From positions 1-64,000 of the forward strand of contig NZ_KB907713.1 of NCBI RefSeq assembly GCF_000382165.1: a stretch of 64,000 nt of DNA. The letters run 5' to 3'. The notes beneath the pieces were generated by a model. It ran no database searches and was not told the origin of the DNA. It saw nothing but the letters and a program-made list of their open reading frames with translations. Position numbers and translations under genes: made by a program. Positions 41,819 through 52,600 of this stretch are shown one piece after another. Numbering within the stretch: the first letter of the stretch is position 1; every line of letters starts with the position of its first letter. The stretch is from Arsukibacterium perlucidum DSM 18276. Lineage in GTDB: Bacteria; Pseudomonadota; Gammaproteobacteria; Enterobacterales; Alteromonadaceae.

Positions 41819-42850
41819 ATGAGCCAATTAACTATTCAAACCCCAGACGACTGGCATTTGCATTTTCGCGATGGTGATATGCTGCAGGAAACGGTACCGG
41901 CTACCGCCCGTCAGTTTGCCCGCGCTATTGTAATGCCCAACTTAGTGCCGCCGGTAACCACCGCTGATATGGCCGTCGCCTACCGTGAGCGTATTCTGGC
42001 AGCCCGCCCGGCCGGTAGCAATTTTCAGCCACTGTTAACCCTGTTTTTAACTGATAAAACCAGCCGCCAGCAAATTATCGATGCCAAAGCGGCCGGTGTG
42101 GTGGCAGCCAAACTTTATCCGGCTGGGGCAACCACCAATTCCAATGCGGCAGTAAGTGCGCTGGACTCATTGTATCCGGTGTTTGAAGTAATGGCAGAGC
42201 AAGGCATGCTGCTACTGATCCATGGTGAGGTTACTGATCACGATATCGATATTTTCGACCGGGAAAAGGTGTTTATTGACCGCTATCTACAGCATATCGT
42301 GGCGCGGTTGCCGCAGTTGAAGGTAGTGTTTGAACACATTACCACTGCCGATGCCGCCAGTTTTGTCAGCGAGGCTGGTAGTAATGTTGCCGCTACCATT
42401 ACCCCACAGCATTTACTGCTAAACCGCAACGACTTACTGGTAGGCGGCGTGCGGCCGCACAATTACTGTTTGCCGGTGTTAAAGCGCCGTACTCATCAGC
42501 AGGCATTGCGCGCAGCCGTAGCCAGCGGTTCGGCGAAGTTTTTCCTCGGTACTGACTCGGCACCACATGAAAAGCACCGCAAAGAATCAGCCTGTGGTTG
42601 TGCCGGTTGTTACAGCGCCCACAGTGCGATAGAGCTATATGCTCAGGTATTTGATGAGTTAGGTTGTCTGGATAAACTGGAAGGCTTTGCCAGCCATTAC
42701 GGCGCCGACTTTTACGGCCTGCCACGCAACAGTGGAACCGTGACCCTGCAACAGCAGCAGTGGCAGGTGCCTAGTGAAATTATTCTGCCCAACGGCAACC
42801 CGATAGTACCGTTTTATGCCGGTGAAACCCTTAACTGGAAATTGATTTAA
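41819..42850 (+). CDS. pyrC: Dihydroorotase (PyrC)
   Basis: A 343-residue metalloenzyme of pyrimidine synthesis that closes carbamoyl-aspartate to dihydroorotate. Metal ligands are visible: HLH in [10 protein letters not shown], the carbamylated Lys in AAKLYPAG, His in LIHGEV and VFEHITT, and Asp in GTDSAPH. Substrate residues RD and N in VMPNLVPP fit the short, class II PyrC type typical of gammaproteobacteria. SD GGAG upstream. Single gene, converging on comM. Confidence 0.93.
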   Translation: MSQLTIQTPDDWHLHFRDGDMLQETVPATARQFARAIVMPNLVPPVTTADMAVAYRERILAARPAGSNFQPLLTLFLTDKTSRQQIIDAKAAGVVAAKLYPAGATTNSNAAVSALDSLYPVFEVMAEQGMLLLIHGEVTDHDIDIFDREKVFIDRYLQHIVARLPQLKVVFEHITTADAASFVSEAGSNVAATITPQHLLLNRNDLLVGGVRPHNYCLPVLKRRTHQQALRAAVASGSAKFFLGTDSAPHEKHRKESACGCAGCYSAHSAIELYAQVFDELGCLDKLEGFASHYGADFYGLPRNSGTVTLQQQQWQVPSEIILPNGNPIVPFYAGETLNWKLI

Positions 42851-42874
42851 TGCTGAGTTTTGCAGAATCGCACG

Positions 42875-42950
42875 AACCGATGTACTCACGTCAACACGCC
42901 GTGAACCCGTCCCTGGGGGCTCGATTCGGCCATCCGGGCCTGCAACGGTT
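42875..42950. repeat. REP-like intergenic element
   Basis: Between the convergent pyrC and comM ends is a GC-rich patch reading, in part, CACGCCGTGAACCCGTCCCT then GGGGGCTCGATTCGGCCATC. I know very similar sequences (TGAACCC.TCC.TGGGGGCTC with a GGCCATCC.GGCC-like hairpin) as dispersed repeats in many marine gammaproteobacteria. It has a GGCC/GGCC hairpin at 42928-42940 and outer AACCG/CGGTT arms. Only one copy is in this window. Confidence 0.65.
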
Positions 42951-42997
42951 GCCTTAGAGTACAACGATTCCTGCTCACATAGACCTGTTCACGTAGA

Positions 42998-44503
42998 TTA
43001 GTTCTTTAAGTAGCTCAGCAGCCGCTCCAGAGCGCGGTAGCTGAGCGCTTCCATCAGATGAGCGCGGCTGATTTGTGGTTGTTGCTGCAAATCGGCGATA
43101 GTGCGGGCCACTTTAATAATTTTGTGATAGGTACGAGCCGACAGCTTAAAGCGGTGAATAGTGTCTTCCAGAAAACGGGCATCGTCCTGTTTTAACGGGC
43201 AAAAGTCGGCTATTTCACTGCCACTGAGCCGGGCATTGGCCTTACCCTGGCGGGCCAGCTGAATGTCACGTGCTGCGACTACCCGTTGTTTGACCCTGGC
43301 ACTGCTTTCTTCTGAACTATGCTGCTGACTGAGCATGCCCTTGGGCAGTAACGGCACTTCAATTTGTAACTCTATCCGGTCAATAAAAGGCCCCGATAAG
43401 CGGTTTAAATAACGCATTACCTGCTCGGGCGTAGCGCGGCCATCTTCATGGTGGCCGGTTGGGCTGGGATTAAGCGCGGCCACTAACTGAAACTGGGCCG
43501 GAAACTCGGCCTGGCGGGCCGCCCGTGATATGTGAACGATCCCTGTTTCCAGCGGCTCGCGCAAAACATCCAGCACCTTGCGCGGGAATTCGGGCAACTC
43601 GTCTAAAAACAGGATCCCGTGGTGAGCCAGGGATATTTCACCGGGCCGCGGTACCGAGCCACCGCCGACTAATGCCACAGCAGAGCTGGTATGGTGCGGG
43701 CTGCGAAACGGCCGCTGCTGCCAGTCGGTAAGGTTGCGTTGCAAGCCGGCAATCGAATAGATCGCTGCCGTAGCCAGTGCTTCCTGCTCGGTTAGGGCTG
43801 GCAGAATGCCGGGCAGGCGCTGCGCCAGCATCGATTTGCCGGTACCGGCCGGGCCCAGCATCAGCATATTGTGCTCACCGGCGGCGGCAATTTCCAGCAC
43901 CCGTTTAGCATGCCCCTGGCCGCGGACATCGGCTAAATCCGGCATATGCTGCACTGGCCGTTCGGGGAGCGGCGGTATGGCCGGTAACGCCTGCTGCGCC
44001 AGTAAAAAGCTATGCACCTGCAACAAATGCTCGGCGCCATGAATTTTTGCTTTGGGTACTTGCTGCGCCTGCTGAGCATTTAACATTGGCATCAGTGCGG
44101 CCCGGCCCGCATCGCGACAGGCAACTGCCACCGGGATTTCCCCGAGAATTGGCCGTATTTCGCCAGATAATGCCAGCTCGCCGTAAAACTCGTAATTGCC
44201 GGTGCTCTGTTCATTGAGCTGACCGCTGGCGACAATAATTCCCAGGGCTATTGGCAAGTCGAAGCGGCCGCCTTCTTTCGGTAAATCGGCCGGCGCCAGG
44301 TTAACGGTGATTTTGCGATCGGGAAAGGCAAAGCCACTGTTTACCATGGCGCTACGCACCCGGTCGCGCGATTCTTTTACCGAAGTTTCAGGTAAGCCAA
44401 CTAACTGAAATGCAGGCAAACCATTGCTGATATGTACTTCTACGGTAACCAGTGGGGCATCCAGGCCGTGGCGGGCCCGGCTGTAGACAACAGCCAGTGA
44501 CAT
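42998..44503 (-). CDS. comM: YifB/ComM Mg-chelatase-like AAA ATPase
   Basis: A 501-residue protein; ATG 44503 follows GGAG eight bases earlier and begins SLAVVYSRARHGLDAPLVTVEVHISNGLP. The N-terminal ChlI-like domain precedes an AAA core with Walker A GPAGTGKS, LFLDELPEF (Walker B) and the SPTGHHEDGRAT loop. The C-terminal Mg-chelatase lid ends the chain. ComM promotes integration of incoming DNA during natural transformation by branch migration. Monocistronic here, with no competence genes next to it. Confidence 0.9.
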   Translation of the reverse strand: MSLAVVYSRARHGLDAPLVTVEVHISNGLPAFQLVGLPETSVKESRDRVRSAMVNSGFAFPDRKITVNLAPADLPKEGGRFDLPIALGIIVASGQLNEQSTGNYEFYGELALSGEIRPILGEIPVAVACRDAGRAALMPMLNAQQAQQVPKAKIHGAEHLLQVHSFLLAQQALPAIPPLPERPVQHMPDLADVRGQGHAKRVLEIAAAGEHNMLMLGPAGTGKSMLAQRLPGILPALTEQEALATAAIYSIAGLQRNLTDWQQRPFRSPHHTSSAVALVGGGSVPRPGEISLAHHGILFLDELPEFPRKVLDVLREPLETGIVHISRAARQAEFPAQFQLVAALNPSPTGHHEDGRATPEQVMRYLNRLSGPFIDRIELQIEVPLLPKGMLSQQHSSEESSARVKQRVVAARDIQLARQGKANARLSGSEIADFCPLKQDDARFLEDTIHRFKLSARTYHKIIKVARTIADLQQQPQISRAHLMEALSYRALERLLSYLKN

Positions 44504-44690
44504 CCTGTCTCCGATATTTTTACATAAACACTGCATTATGTTTAGCATAATGTTAATTTAATGCAAGTTTCGGTGTTCTAAGCTAACAAAAGCAATATGA
44601 ATACAGTTGGTTATTCCCTGCTTTGGTAATTGCCTGCTAAGCTGAGAGGCTAACCGGCATGCCATTAACGTCAACTAAAGGTAGTTACAG

Positions 44691-47003
44691 ATGATTCAGC
44701 GCTGGCTACAGCATATTCTGGCTTATCCACGCCTTGTCACGGCCTTATCGCTGCTGTTTATTGTTGGCAGCGGCTTTGGTATTGGCAATTTGTATTTTCG
44801 TGGTGATTACCGGATCTTCTTTACTGACGATAATCCACAGTTGCTGGCGTTTGAACAAATGCAGCAACAATTTAATAAAAGTGACAATATCCTGATTGCC
44901 ATCGCGCCCGCTGATAAACAGGTGTTCAGCGCACAAACCCTGAGTCTGGTAAGGCAGTTAACTGAGGCCGCCTGGCAAACACCTTATTCTATCCGGGTAG
45001 ATTCGCTGAGTAATTATCAGCACACCGAAGCGATAGATGATGATTTATGGGTTGCCGATCTGGTTGGCGAAGATCTCGGGCTGACCGGCCCTGAACTTAA
45101 CAAAATAGCACAAGTAGCGCTGAATGAGCCGGTGCTGGTGCAGCGCCTGGTGTCCGGCGATGGCGCGGTTACTGCGATTAATATTACCCTGCAGTTACCC
45201 GAGCACAATCTGCAGCAGGAAGTAAAAGAAGTATGGCTGGCCGTCTCTGGCATGCTCGATACCTTTAAAGCATCGCAGCCGGATACCGACTTTCATGTCA
45301 GTGGCGTGGTGGCGATGAATTATGCCTTTGCTTATGAGGCTGAAAACGACGTTAAAACCCTGATCCCCGTTATGTTTGCGGCCATTTTGCTAATGCTGGC
45401 CTGGCTACTGCGTTCGGTGTTGGCGTCGCTGGCCACCCTGGTGATTATTGTGGTGACCGTGGTCAGCACCCTGGGGCTGGCCGGTTGGGCCGGGCTGTTT
45501 TTAAGTACCGCCACCGTTAACGTGCCAACCATTTTAATGACCCTGGCAGTAGCGGATTCAGTACACCTGATTGCCACAATGCAGTTTGCGCTGCGCCGCG
45601 GTGACAGCCGGCTCCAGGCAATACAATACAGCTTGAAACGCAATGTCATGCCGGTATTTATTACCAGTGCCACTACGGCTATTGGCTTTTTAACCCTGAA
45701 TTTTTCTGAAGTACCGATTCTGCGCGATTTAGGCAATATGACGGCCGTCGGCGTGATGCTCGCCTGTTTGTTCAGCCTGGTATTGTTACCTGCATTGCTG
45801 TTGTTTTTGCCAATCAGCGCCGGTCAGCGCCAGCACAGTGTGGCCGGAAGTGCCGATAAAACCATGTTGTGGCTGGCTAATATGGTGATCCGCCGCCAAC
45901 AACCGCTGTTCTGGGGTATGAGCGTGCTGATTATTGGCTGTAGCGCCTTGATTAGCCTTAATACGATTAATGATGAAGCGGTAAAGTATTTTTCTGCCGA
46001 TACAGAGTTTCGCCAGGCCAATGATTTTCTGGAGCAGAACCTGACCGGGGCCACCACTGTTGATTTTGTTATCGCTGGCAATGAAGCCAGTGCAGTAAAC
46101 CAGCCTGAGTTTTTGGCGGTGGTAGCCGGGTTTACGGAGTGGCTGCAGCGTCAGCCGGAAGTGCTGCATGTCAACAGCATTACTGACACTATGAAGCGAC
46201 TGAATAAAAACATGCATCAGGACGACCCGGCATACTACCGTCTGCCAGACAATCAGCAACAGGCCGCCCAATACTTACTGATGTATGAAATGTCATTGCC
46301 GTTTGGACTGGACTTAAATAACCAGTTGAACCTGGATAAAAGCGCTACCCGGCTGGCCGTCAGCTTACAAAACCTTGGTAGTAAACAGCTTACCGCTTTT
46401 GAGAGCCGCGCCCTGGCCTATCTGGCCGAACATGCCGGCGCTTATAGTGCCAGTGCCGCCAGTACCGCGCTGATGTTTGCCCATATTGGCGAGCGCAATA
46501 TGGCGTCGATGCTGCAAACCCTGCCGTTGGCGTTGGTGTTAATCTCACTGTTACTGGTATTTAGTTTGCGATCCTGGCGGCTGGGGATACTAAGCCTGAT
46601 CCCTAATATTACCCCGGCATTGGTCGCTTTTGGTTTATGGGGGCTGCTAAGTGGTGAAATTAACCTGGCGCTGTCGGTCGTAGCCGGAATGAGCCTTGGG
46701 ATCATTGTGGATGATACTGTGCACTTTCTCAGTAAATACCGGGCGGCCAGAGTGGAAGGGCAGGCAACCGAGCAGGCAATACGCTATGCTTTTACCACCG
46801 TAGGCCGGGCGTTATGGATCACTACGGTAGTATTGGTAACAGGTTTCGCGGTATTGATGTTGTCTGGCTTCCGGCTAAATTCTGATATGGGGATGCTGAC
46901 GGCGCTGGTGATCCTGGTGGCGTTAATTATCGATTTTCTGTTCCTGCCGGCTTGCCTGCTAAAATTTGATGCAAAGGAGTATAAAACTGATGCCTCAGCT
47001 TAA
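44691..47003 (+). CDS. RND/MMPL-family exporter
   Basis: A 770-residue inner-membrane protein with about 12 spans in the RND plan: one helix at residues 12-30, a large periplasmic loop (GDYRIFFTDDNPQL onward), five spans with a sterol-sensing-like block (ADSVHLIATMQFALRRG), a second loop, and a matching C-terminal block (GMSLGIIVDDTVHFLSKYRAA). The conserved D residues in those blocks carry protons. Substrate unknown; this kind of exporter is often linked to lipid or hopanoid traffic. Its end overlaps the start of the LolA-like gene by 14 bases. Confidence 0.85.
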   Translation: MIQRWLQHILAYPRLVTALSLLFIVGSGFGIGNLYFRGDYRIFFTDDNPQLLAFEQMQQQFNKSDNILIAIAPADKQVFSAQTLSLVRQLTEAAWQTPYSIRVDSLSNYQHTEAIDDDLWVADLVGEDLGLTGPELNKIAQVALNEPVLVQRLVSGDGAVTAINITLQLPEHNLQQEVKEVWLAVSGMLDTFKASQPDTDFHVSGVVAMNYAFAYEAENDVKTLIPVMFAAILLMLAWLLRSVLASLATLVIIVVTVVSTLGLAGWAGLFLSTATVNVPTILMTLAVADSVHLIATMQFALRRGDSRLQAIQYSLKRNVMPVFITSATTAIGFLTLNFSEVPILRDLGNMTAVGVMLACLFSLVLLPALLLFLPISAGQRQHSVAGSADKTMLWLANMVIRRQQPLFWGMSVLIIGCSALISLNTINDEAVKYFSADTEFRQANDFLEQNLTGATTVDFVIAGNEASAVNQPEFLAVVAGFTEWLQRQPEVLHVNSITDTMKRLNKNMHQDDPAYYRLPDNQQQAAQYLLMYEMSLPFGLDLNNQLNLDKSATRLAVSLQNLGSKQLTAFESRALAYLAEHAGAYSASAASTALMFAHIGERNMASMLQTLPLALVLISLLLVFSLRSWRLGILSLIPNITPALVAFGLWGLLSGEINLALSVVAGMSLGIIVDDTVHFLSKYRAARVEGQATEQAIRYAFTTVGRALWITTVVLVTGFAVLMLSGFRLNSDMGMLTALVILVALIIDFLFLPACLLKFDAKEYKTDASA

Positions 47004-47796
47004 TATCAGCCAGACTGGCATGTTAATACTGGTTATTGGCCTGCTGCTGGGTTTGCCAGCGCATGCTGCTACTGATGCCGGTAGCGACAAAGGGCTGCAA
47101 ATTGCTACCGAGCAGAAACAGCGCGATACCGGCTGGGGGGACAGCGAAAGCAAAGTGCTGATGGTACTGCGCGATTCCAGTGGCAATGAAAGTATCCGGC
47201 GGATGCGTACCCTGGCGCTGGAGGTGATCGACGATGGCGATAAATCGCTGATTATTTTTGATGAACCCCGGGATGTGAGAGGCTCCGCCTTTCTTAGCCA
47301 CTCTCACCCTACGGCCGAAGACGACCAGTGGCTATATTTACCGGCGATAAACCGGACCCGGCGCATTGCCAGTCGCAATAAATCCGGCCCTTTTATGGCC
47401 AGCGAATTTGCCTATGAAGATATGTCGTCATTTGAACTGGCGAAATATCAGTTCCGTTATTTACGCGAAGAAGAAGTGAATGGCGTCATCTGTTACGTGA
47501 TTGAACGGATCCCCACTGATAAATTCTCTGGCTACAGTAAAACCATTGCCTGGGTCGATAAAGCGCACTACCGGGTGCAGAAAATTGAGTTTTACGATAA
47601 AAAACAAAGTCTGTTGAAAACTTTATTGGCCAGTGATTATAAACTGTATCTGGATAAATACTGGCGGCCGCTGTTGCTGCGGATGCAAAATCATCAAACC
47701 GGTAAAAGCACAGATCTGGTGGTAGAGGAGCTGCAGTTTAATGTTGGTCGTAGCGCTGCTGATTTCGATGTTAACGTGCTGGAGCGGCTGCGTTGA
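46990..47796 (+). CDS. Outer-membrane lipoprotein-sorting (LolA-like) protein
   Basis: A 268-residue secreted protein; ATG 46990, with AAGGAG upstream, gives a signal peptide ending near PAHA. The mature part is the LolA-like fold: SLIIFDEPRDVRGSAFL, QWLYLPAINRTRRIASRNKS, FMASEFAYEDMSSFELAKY. This family occurs with RND/MMPL exporters and probably ferries the exported lipid or lipoprotein over the periplasm. It overlaps the exporter gene and is followed 28 bases later by the barrel gene, forming a three-step envelope operon. Confidence 0.85.
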   Translation: MPQLNISQTGMLILVIGLLLGLPAHAATDAGSDKGLQIATEQKQRDTGWGDSESKVLMVLRDSSGNESIRRMRTLALEVIDDGDKSLIIFDEPRDVRGSAFLSHSHPTAEDDQWLYLPAINRTRRIASRNKSGPFMASEFAYEDMSSFELAKYQFRYLREEEVNGVICYVIERIPTDKFSGYSKTIAWVDKAHYRVQKIEFYDKKQSLLKTLLASDYKLYLDKYWRPLLLRMQNHQTGKSTDLVVEELQFNVGRSAADFDVNVLERLR

Positions 47797-47824
47797 GCGC
47801 CGACACAAATCAAACCGAGGTAGT

Positions 47825-49537
47825 ATGACAACGTTGCTATATCAGGTTATCCGGGGCTCAGTTGCCCCTTTGCTGCTGGCAACCATGCTCGTTACCACAG
47901 CTGCGCTTAGCAGTACGGTGCAGGCGGCAGAGCTTGGTCCGGTAGCGAAAACCGATACTCTGTGGCGGCTGGCGGTGCAGGCCCGGCCGGATGACGCTGT
48001 TAGTATGCCGCAGGTTGTTTATGCGCTATGGCAGGGCAACCCCGCCGCCTTTGTTGATGGCGATATTAACAAGTTGCGCGCCGGCAGTGTGCTGCAGGTG
48101 CCCAGTCGCAGCAAAATGCTGGCCACCGGCGTCACTGAGGCCAGAGCCTGGTATTATCAGGCTATCCGGGGGCAGATAGCGACAGCGGTCCAACCGGCAC
48201 AGCCCGTTAACCGCCAGGCGGCAGTTAAACCAGTACCAGCTGTGCCAGCCCCCGTAACAGCAACCCCTGAAGTGCAACCCGAAACAGCAGGCTCTGAAGC
48301 TGCAGCTGTGCCCGCTCAGCAGCCAACTGCCGGAACAGAGAGCAGCACTACGTCTGCAGCCAGCAGACCACAGCTTGCTGCAGCGGCAGCAGAGCGCGCG
48401 CCGTCAGGCGGCTTTAATTTACGCCAGCAACATCAGCTGACCGTGCAGCAACGTTATTTTGCTGAGACCGGTAATACTGGCCAGGCGCGGGCCCATACTT
48501 TGGTTAGTCTGCTATCAGACTGGTCGTGGCAGGATGACAATGGGGTGCATAGTTTTCAGCTAACACCGTTTTTACGCTGGCACCAGCGAGACAGTGCCAG
48601 CAATTTGCTGGACTTGCAGCAGGCTTACTGGCGTTATGCTGGCCGTAACTGGGAATTCAAAGCCGGTAACGATATTGTGTTTTGGGGGGTAACTGAGTCA
48701 CAGCGGCTGGTTGATGTGATTAACCAGGTAGATATGGTTGGCGGGGTGGAAATGGAATCGCGGCTGGGCCAGCCGATGCTTAGCTATAAAGGCTGGAACA
48801 GTGCCGGCACGCTCGAGCTGTACTTAATGCCCTATTTCCGTGAACGCTTGTTTGCCGATCCGGCAGGCCGGCTGACAGCACCCTGGCCGGTTGAGCATGC
48901 TAGTGCTTTGTATGAATCCAGCGATAAGCGCAACAATCCCGACTTTGCTCTGCGCTGGTCGCAACGCTTCAGTTCGCTTGATTTGGGCTTGAGCTATTTT
49001 GCCGGTAATAGCCGTGAACCGCTGCTACTGCCACAACCGGCAACGCAGCAACTGCAACCTTATTATTTCCAGATGCAGCAAATTGGCGTCGATGCCCAGT
49101 ATGTGGCTGGTGACTGGCTATGGAAGCTGGAAAGCATTTACCGGCAGAGTGGGCCGCAGGAGTTTGTCGCCGCTACCGCCGGCTATGAATATACCCGGGT
49201 AGGGGTGTTTAACCGCAGTTGGGATTTAGGCTGGATAGCTGAGTATCAATATGACAGTCGTGGCTTGCAGGCACCCGTTACCGGCCAGAACGATCTGTTT
49301 ATTGGCTGGCGTCTGGCACTGAACGATGTGGCTGGCAGTGAAATCTTGCTTGGTGTATTACAAGATTTAGATCGCAGTAGCAGCCGCAGCGCTAAACTGG
49401 AAGCGTCGATGCGCTTAACCAACAGCCTGCGGTTGCGGCTGAATGCCTGGCTGTTTCAAACTGACGATATCAGTGATGTGCTGTATAACCTGCGCCAGGA
49501 CGACTACCTGGAGCTTAGCCTCGATTATTATTTTTAA
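47825..49537 (+). CDS. FimV-like N-terminal domain fused to an outer-membrane beta-barrel
   Basis: A 570-residue protein; ATG 47825 (GAGG before) gives a signal peptide to about residue 34. Residues 38-98 match the FimV/HubP LysM-like start: GPVAKTDTLWRLAVQARPDD, SMPQVVYALWQGNPAAF, INKLRAGSVLQVPS. A Pro/Ala/Gln-rich linker runs to about residue 205. From 215 to the end the chain is amphipathic beta strands (HQLTVQQRYFAETG, NWEFKAGNDIVFWGVTES) and finishes LELSLDYYF, with the terminal aromatic residue that BAM recognises. The barrel half resembles DUF1302-type porins. So a peptidoglycan-binding-like module is tethered to a barrel, last in an operon with an RND exporter and a LolA-like protein. 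Confidence 0.8.
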   Translation: MTTLLYQVIRGSVAPLLLATMLVTTAALSSTVQAAELGPVAKTDTLWRLAVQARPDDAVSMPQVVYALWQGNPAAFVDGDINKLRAGSVLQVPSRSKMLATGVTEARAWYYQAIRGQIATAVQPAQPVNRQAAVKPVPAVPAPVTATPEVQPETAGSEAAAVPAQQPTAGTESSTTSAASRPQLAAAAAERAPSGGFNLRQQHQLTVQQRYFAETGNTGQARAHTLVSLLSDWSWQDDNGVHSFQLTPFLRWHQRDSASNLLDLQQAYWRYAGRNWEFKAGNDIVFWGVTESQRLVDVINQVDMVGGVEMESRLGQPMLSYKGWNSAGTLELYLMPYFRERLFADPAGRLTAPWPVEHASALYESSDKRNNPDFALRWSQRFSSLDLGLSYFAGNSREPLLLPQPATQQLQPYYFQMQQIGVDAQYVAGDWLWKLESIYRQSGPQEFVAATAGYEYTRVGVFNRSWDLGWIAEYQYDSRGLQAPVTGQNDLFIGWRLALNDVAGSEILLGVLQDLDRSSSRSAKLEASMRLTNSLRLRLNAWLFQTDDISDVLYNLRQDDYLELSLDYYF

Positions 49538-49635
49538 CCCGCCATTTTATTGAAAAACTACCAACAAGTTACGAAGACGCTTTGGTCTGCTGCCAAAGTA
49601 AGCTAGCATGGGGGTTTTCGTTGGCGCCAGGCCTA

Positions 49636-52600
49636 ATGTTGTCGCCAGAAGTCACTTTCGTAAGAGTTAACCATATTTTGAATAGCCCGACTGAACAGCA
49701 CGCCTTTCCACTGGATGAAGACCGCTTGTTGCAATGGTTTGATAGTGCAACTATGCACCGGGCCCGTGCCTACTTACAGGCTGGTAAAGTGGTAAAGCTG
49801 GAATACAGCGACGATTTAAGTCAGGTCAGCGCCCAGGTATGGGGCGCCGGTTTCTCGCCGTACCGGCAAAATATCGTGCTGGCCCAAACCGACAATGGCT
49901 GGTCGCTGCGCGACAGCTGCAGCTGTCCGGTCGGCCATCGCTGTAAACATATTTTAGCGGTTTTACTGCGCTTAAAGCGTGATTATGCCCAGCAGCAGCT
50001 GCGGATAAAACAGCTGCCGCAATTAAAACTGGATAACTGGTTTAACGAACTGGAGCAGTTACAGCAACCGGCGCGTGATGACAGCGGCGATACCGTGTTG
50101 TATTTGCTGAGCTATGGTCAGGCTGGCCTACAGTTGTATCCACGCCGGGTAAGGCTGATGAAAAAAGGTGGCTTTACCAAAGGCCAGGCCATCGGCAAAT
50201 ATGATTTAGTCAGTCCGCAGCCACCGGCCTGGCTGAGCGAGAGTGACTATCAGTTGTTAACCTTGTTTCGCAGTCATAATCTGGCCGAGCAATCAGTGCT
50301 GGAAGACAACTGGGGCTACCAGCTACTGCAACAATTACTGGCAACTGAGCGATGCATGTTCAGCGAGGCCCGTTATCCACTGAGTTGGGGTGAGCAACGG
50401 CCACTGGAGTTAAGCTGGCATAACAGTAAGGCCGGCCAGCAACTTGGCTGGCAAATTGGTGACGATCATAACAGTGTACTGGTGTTTACCGATCCGCCCT
50501 GTTATCTGGATACAGACAATTATCAACTGGGCTTACTTAACACGCCACTTAGCGGCCGTGAATTAAAACTGTTATCAAAAATGCCACCAGCGCCGGCTGC
50601 CCTATTACAAAGCCGGCTGGGCCGGTTGCAGCAATTATTGCCAAAAATCAGCCTGCCGATGCCAGCCGGGCTGGGCGTTGAGCAAATTAATGTTAAGCCG
50701 ACGCCGGTACTGCAGTTAAAAATGTTGCCACGGCACAGCAAGGGTCGGCAGGAACCGGTGGCTTTACTCAGTTTTGACTACGATAAACAACGGTTGCCGT
50801 TGGATTTACAGGCATCGCAAACTGAAGTGCAGCAGAGCTCCCGCACTTTTTTTGTAAAACGACACCGGGCCAGTGAAACCGCTGCGCTGGAGGTGCTGCT
50901 GGAACTGGATTTGCTAAGCCTGCCACCGTTGCCTGCGCCAAATGAGCGGCAGGCTGCTTTTGGGGTAGGTGATGGCCCGGATAACCCTGAACTGTGGCAG
51001 CCCTTGCTGCAACAGCTGGACAGCTTGCGGGATGATGGCTGGCTGGTCGAGCAGGACACTGATTTTAATCTGGATATTCTGGCCGCTACGCCTTACTTGC
51101 AGGTAAAAGACGGTAAACAAACCGGCTTCGAACTGGGTATTCAGGTAGATATTGATGGCCAGCAAGTGCCACTATTGCCGCTGATCAGCCAGTGGCTGCG
51201 CCAGAACGGCCTGCCAGGAGCAGAGCAGCAAATCTGGCTTAGTTTGCCACAAGGTAAACTGGCCCTGCCAATGACCTTAATTCAGCCGCTAATCGACACT
51301 ATTGTTGAGCTGCTGAATATGCATAAAGCGCCGCTTACTCTGGAGCTGCCAGATTACAAAGCGGCGATTCTGCCACCACCGGGCGCGGCAGAGATTCAAT
51401 ATTTAAATGCCAACCGCCTGGCCAGCCTGAATCAGCAACTGCACAATTTTAGTGGTATAACCGATGTGGCGCTGCCTGATAAGCTGCAGGCCACGCTACG
51501 GGGTTATCAGCAGCAAGGCTTAAACTGGCTTACTTTTCTCAAGCAGTATGGTTTAGGTGGGGTACTTGCCGATGATATGGGGCTGGGTAAAACCTTACAA
51601 ACCCTCAGTTTTATTTTGAAACAGTACCAGCAGGGCGAACTGAACCAACCGGCGCTAATCGTCTGTCCTACCAGCTTGCTGGGTAACTGGCAGCAGGAAG
51701 CCCGCCGCTTTACCCCGGATTTAAAAGTACTGCAGGTATATGGCCCAAAACGCCGGCCACTGTTTGATGAGATGGCCAATTATCAGTTAATCGTTACCAG
51801 TTATCCGTTGCTGGTACGTGACATTGCCTTATATCGCCAGCACCGGTTCAGTGTGGTGGTGCTGGATGAAGCCCAGCATATTAAAAATGCCGGCAGCCAG
51901 GCCGCGCAAAGCGTGCGGGTATTGCACCGCGACTTTAGCCTGGCGTTAACCGGTACACCACTGGAAAACCATCTGGGCGAGTTAAAATCGCTATTTGATT
52001 TTGTGCTGCCCGGATTGCTGGGTACCGAGCAACATTTCAGCCAGGTGTACCGCAAGCCCATTGAAAAACATGGTGATACTGAGCGGGCCCGGGTCCTGCG
52101 CCAGAAAATAGCGCCTTTTATGCTACGCCGGACCAAAAGTCAGGTAGCCACTGAGTTGCCGGAAAAAACCGAAATAGTCCAGCTGCTGGAACTGGAAGCA
52201 GATCAGCGCAACCTGTACGAAAGTATCCGCTTAATTATGGAAACCAAGGTGCGGGAGCTGTTTGTCCGCAAAGGGGTGGCTGCCAGCCAGATCGAATTTT
52301 TAGATGCCTTGTTAAAGTTACGCCAGGTATGTTGTGATGCCAGGCTGGTACCGATAGAACAGGCGCAGAGCGTGCGCCATAACGCTAAGTTGCAATGGTT
52401 GCGCGACACCCTGCCTGAGATGCTGGAAGAAGGGCGACGTATTTTATTATTCAGTCAGTTTGCCAGTATGCTGCACCTGATCGAGCAGGAGCTGCAGTAT
52501 ATGGGCATCAGCTACAGCAAGTTAACCGGCCAGACCAGGCAGCGTCAGACCCAGATTGATGCGTTTCAGAATGGCGAAACTGAAGTATTTCTGATCAGCC

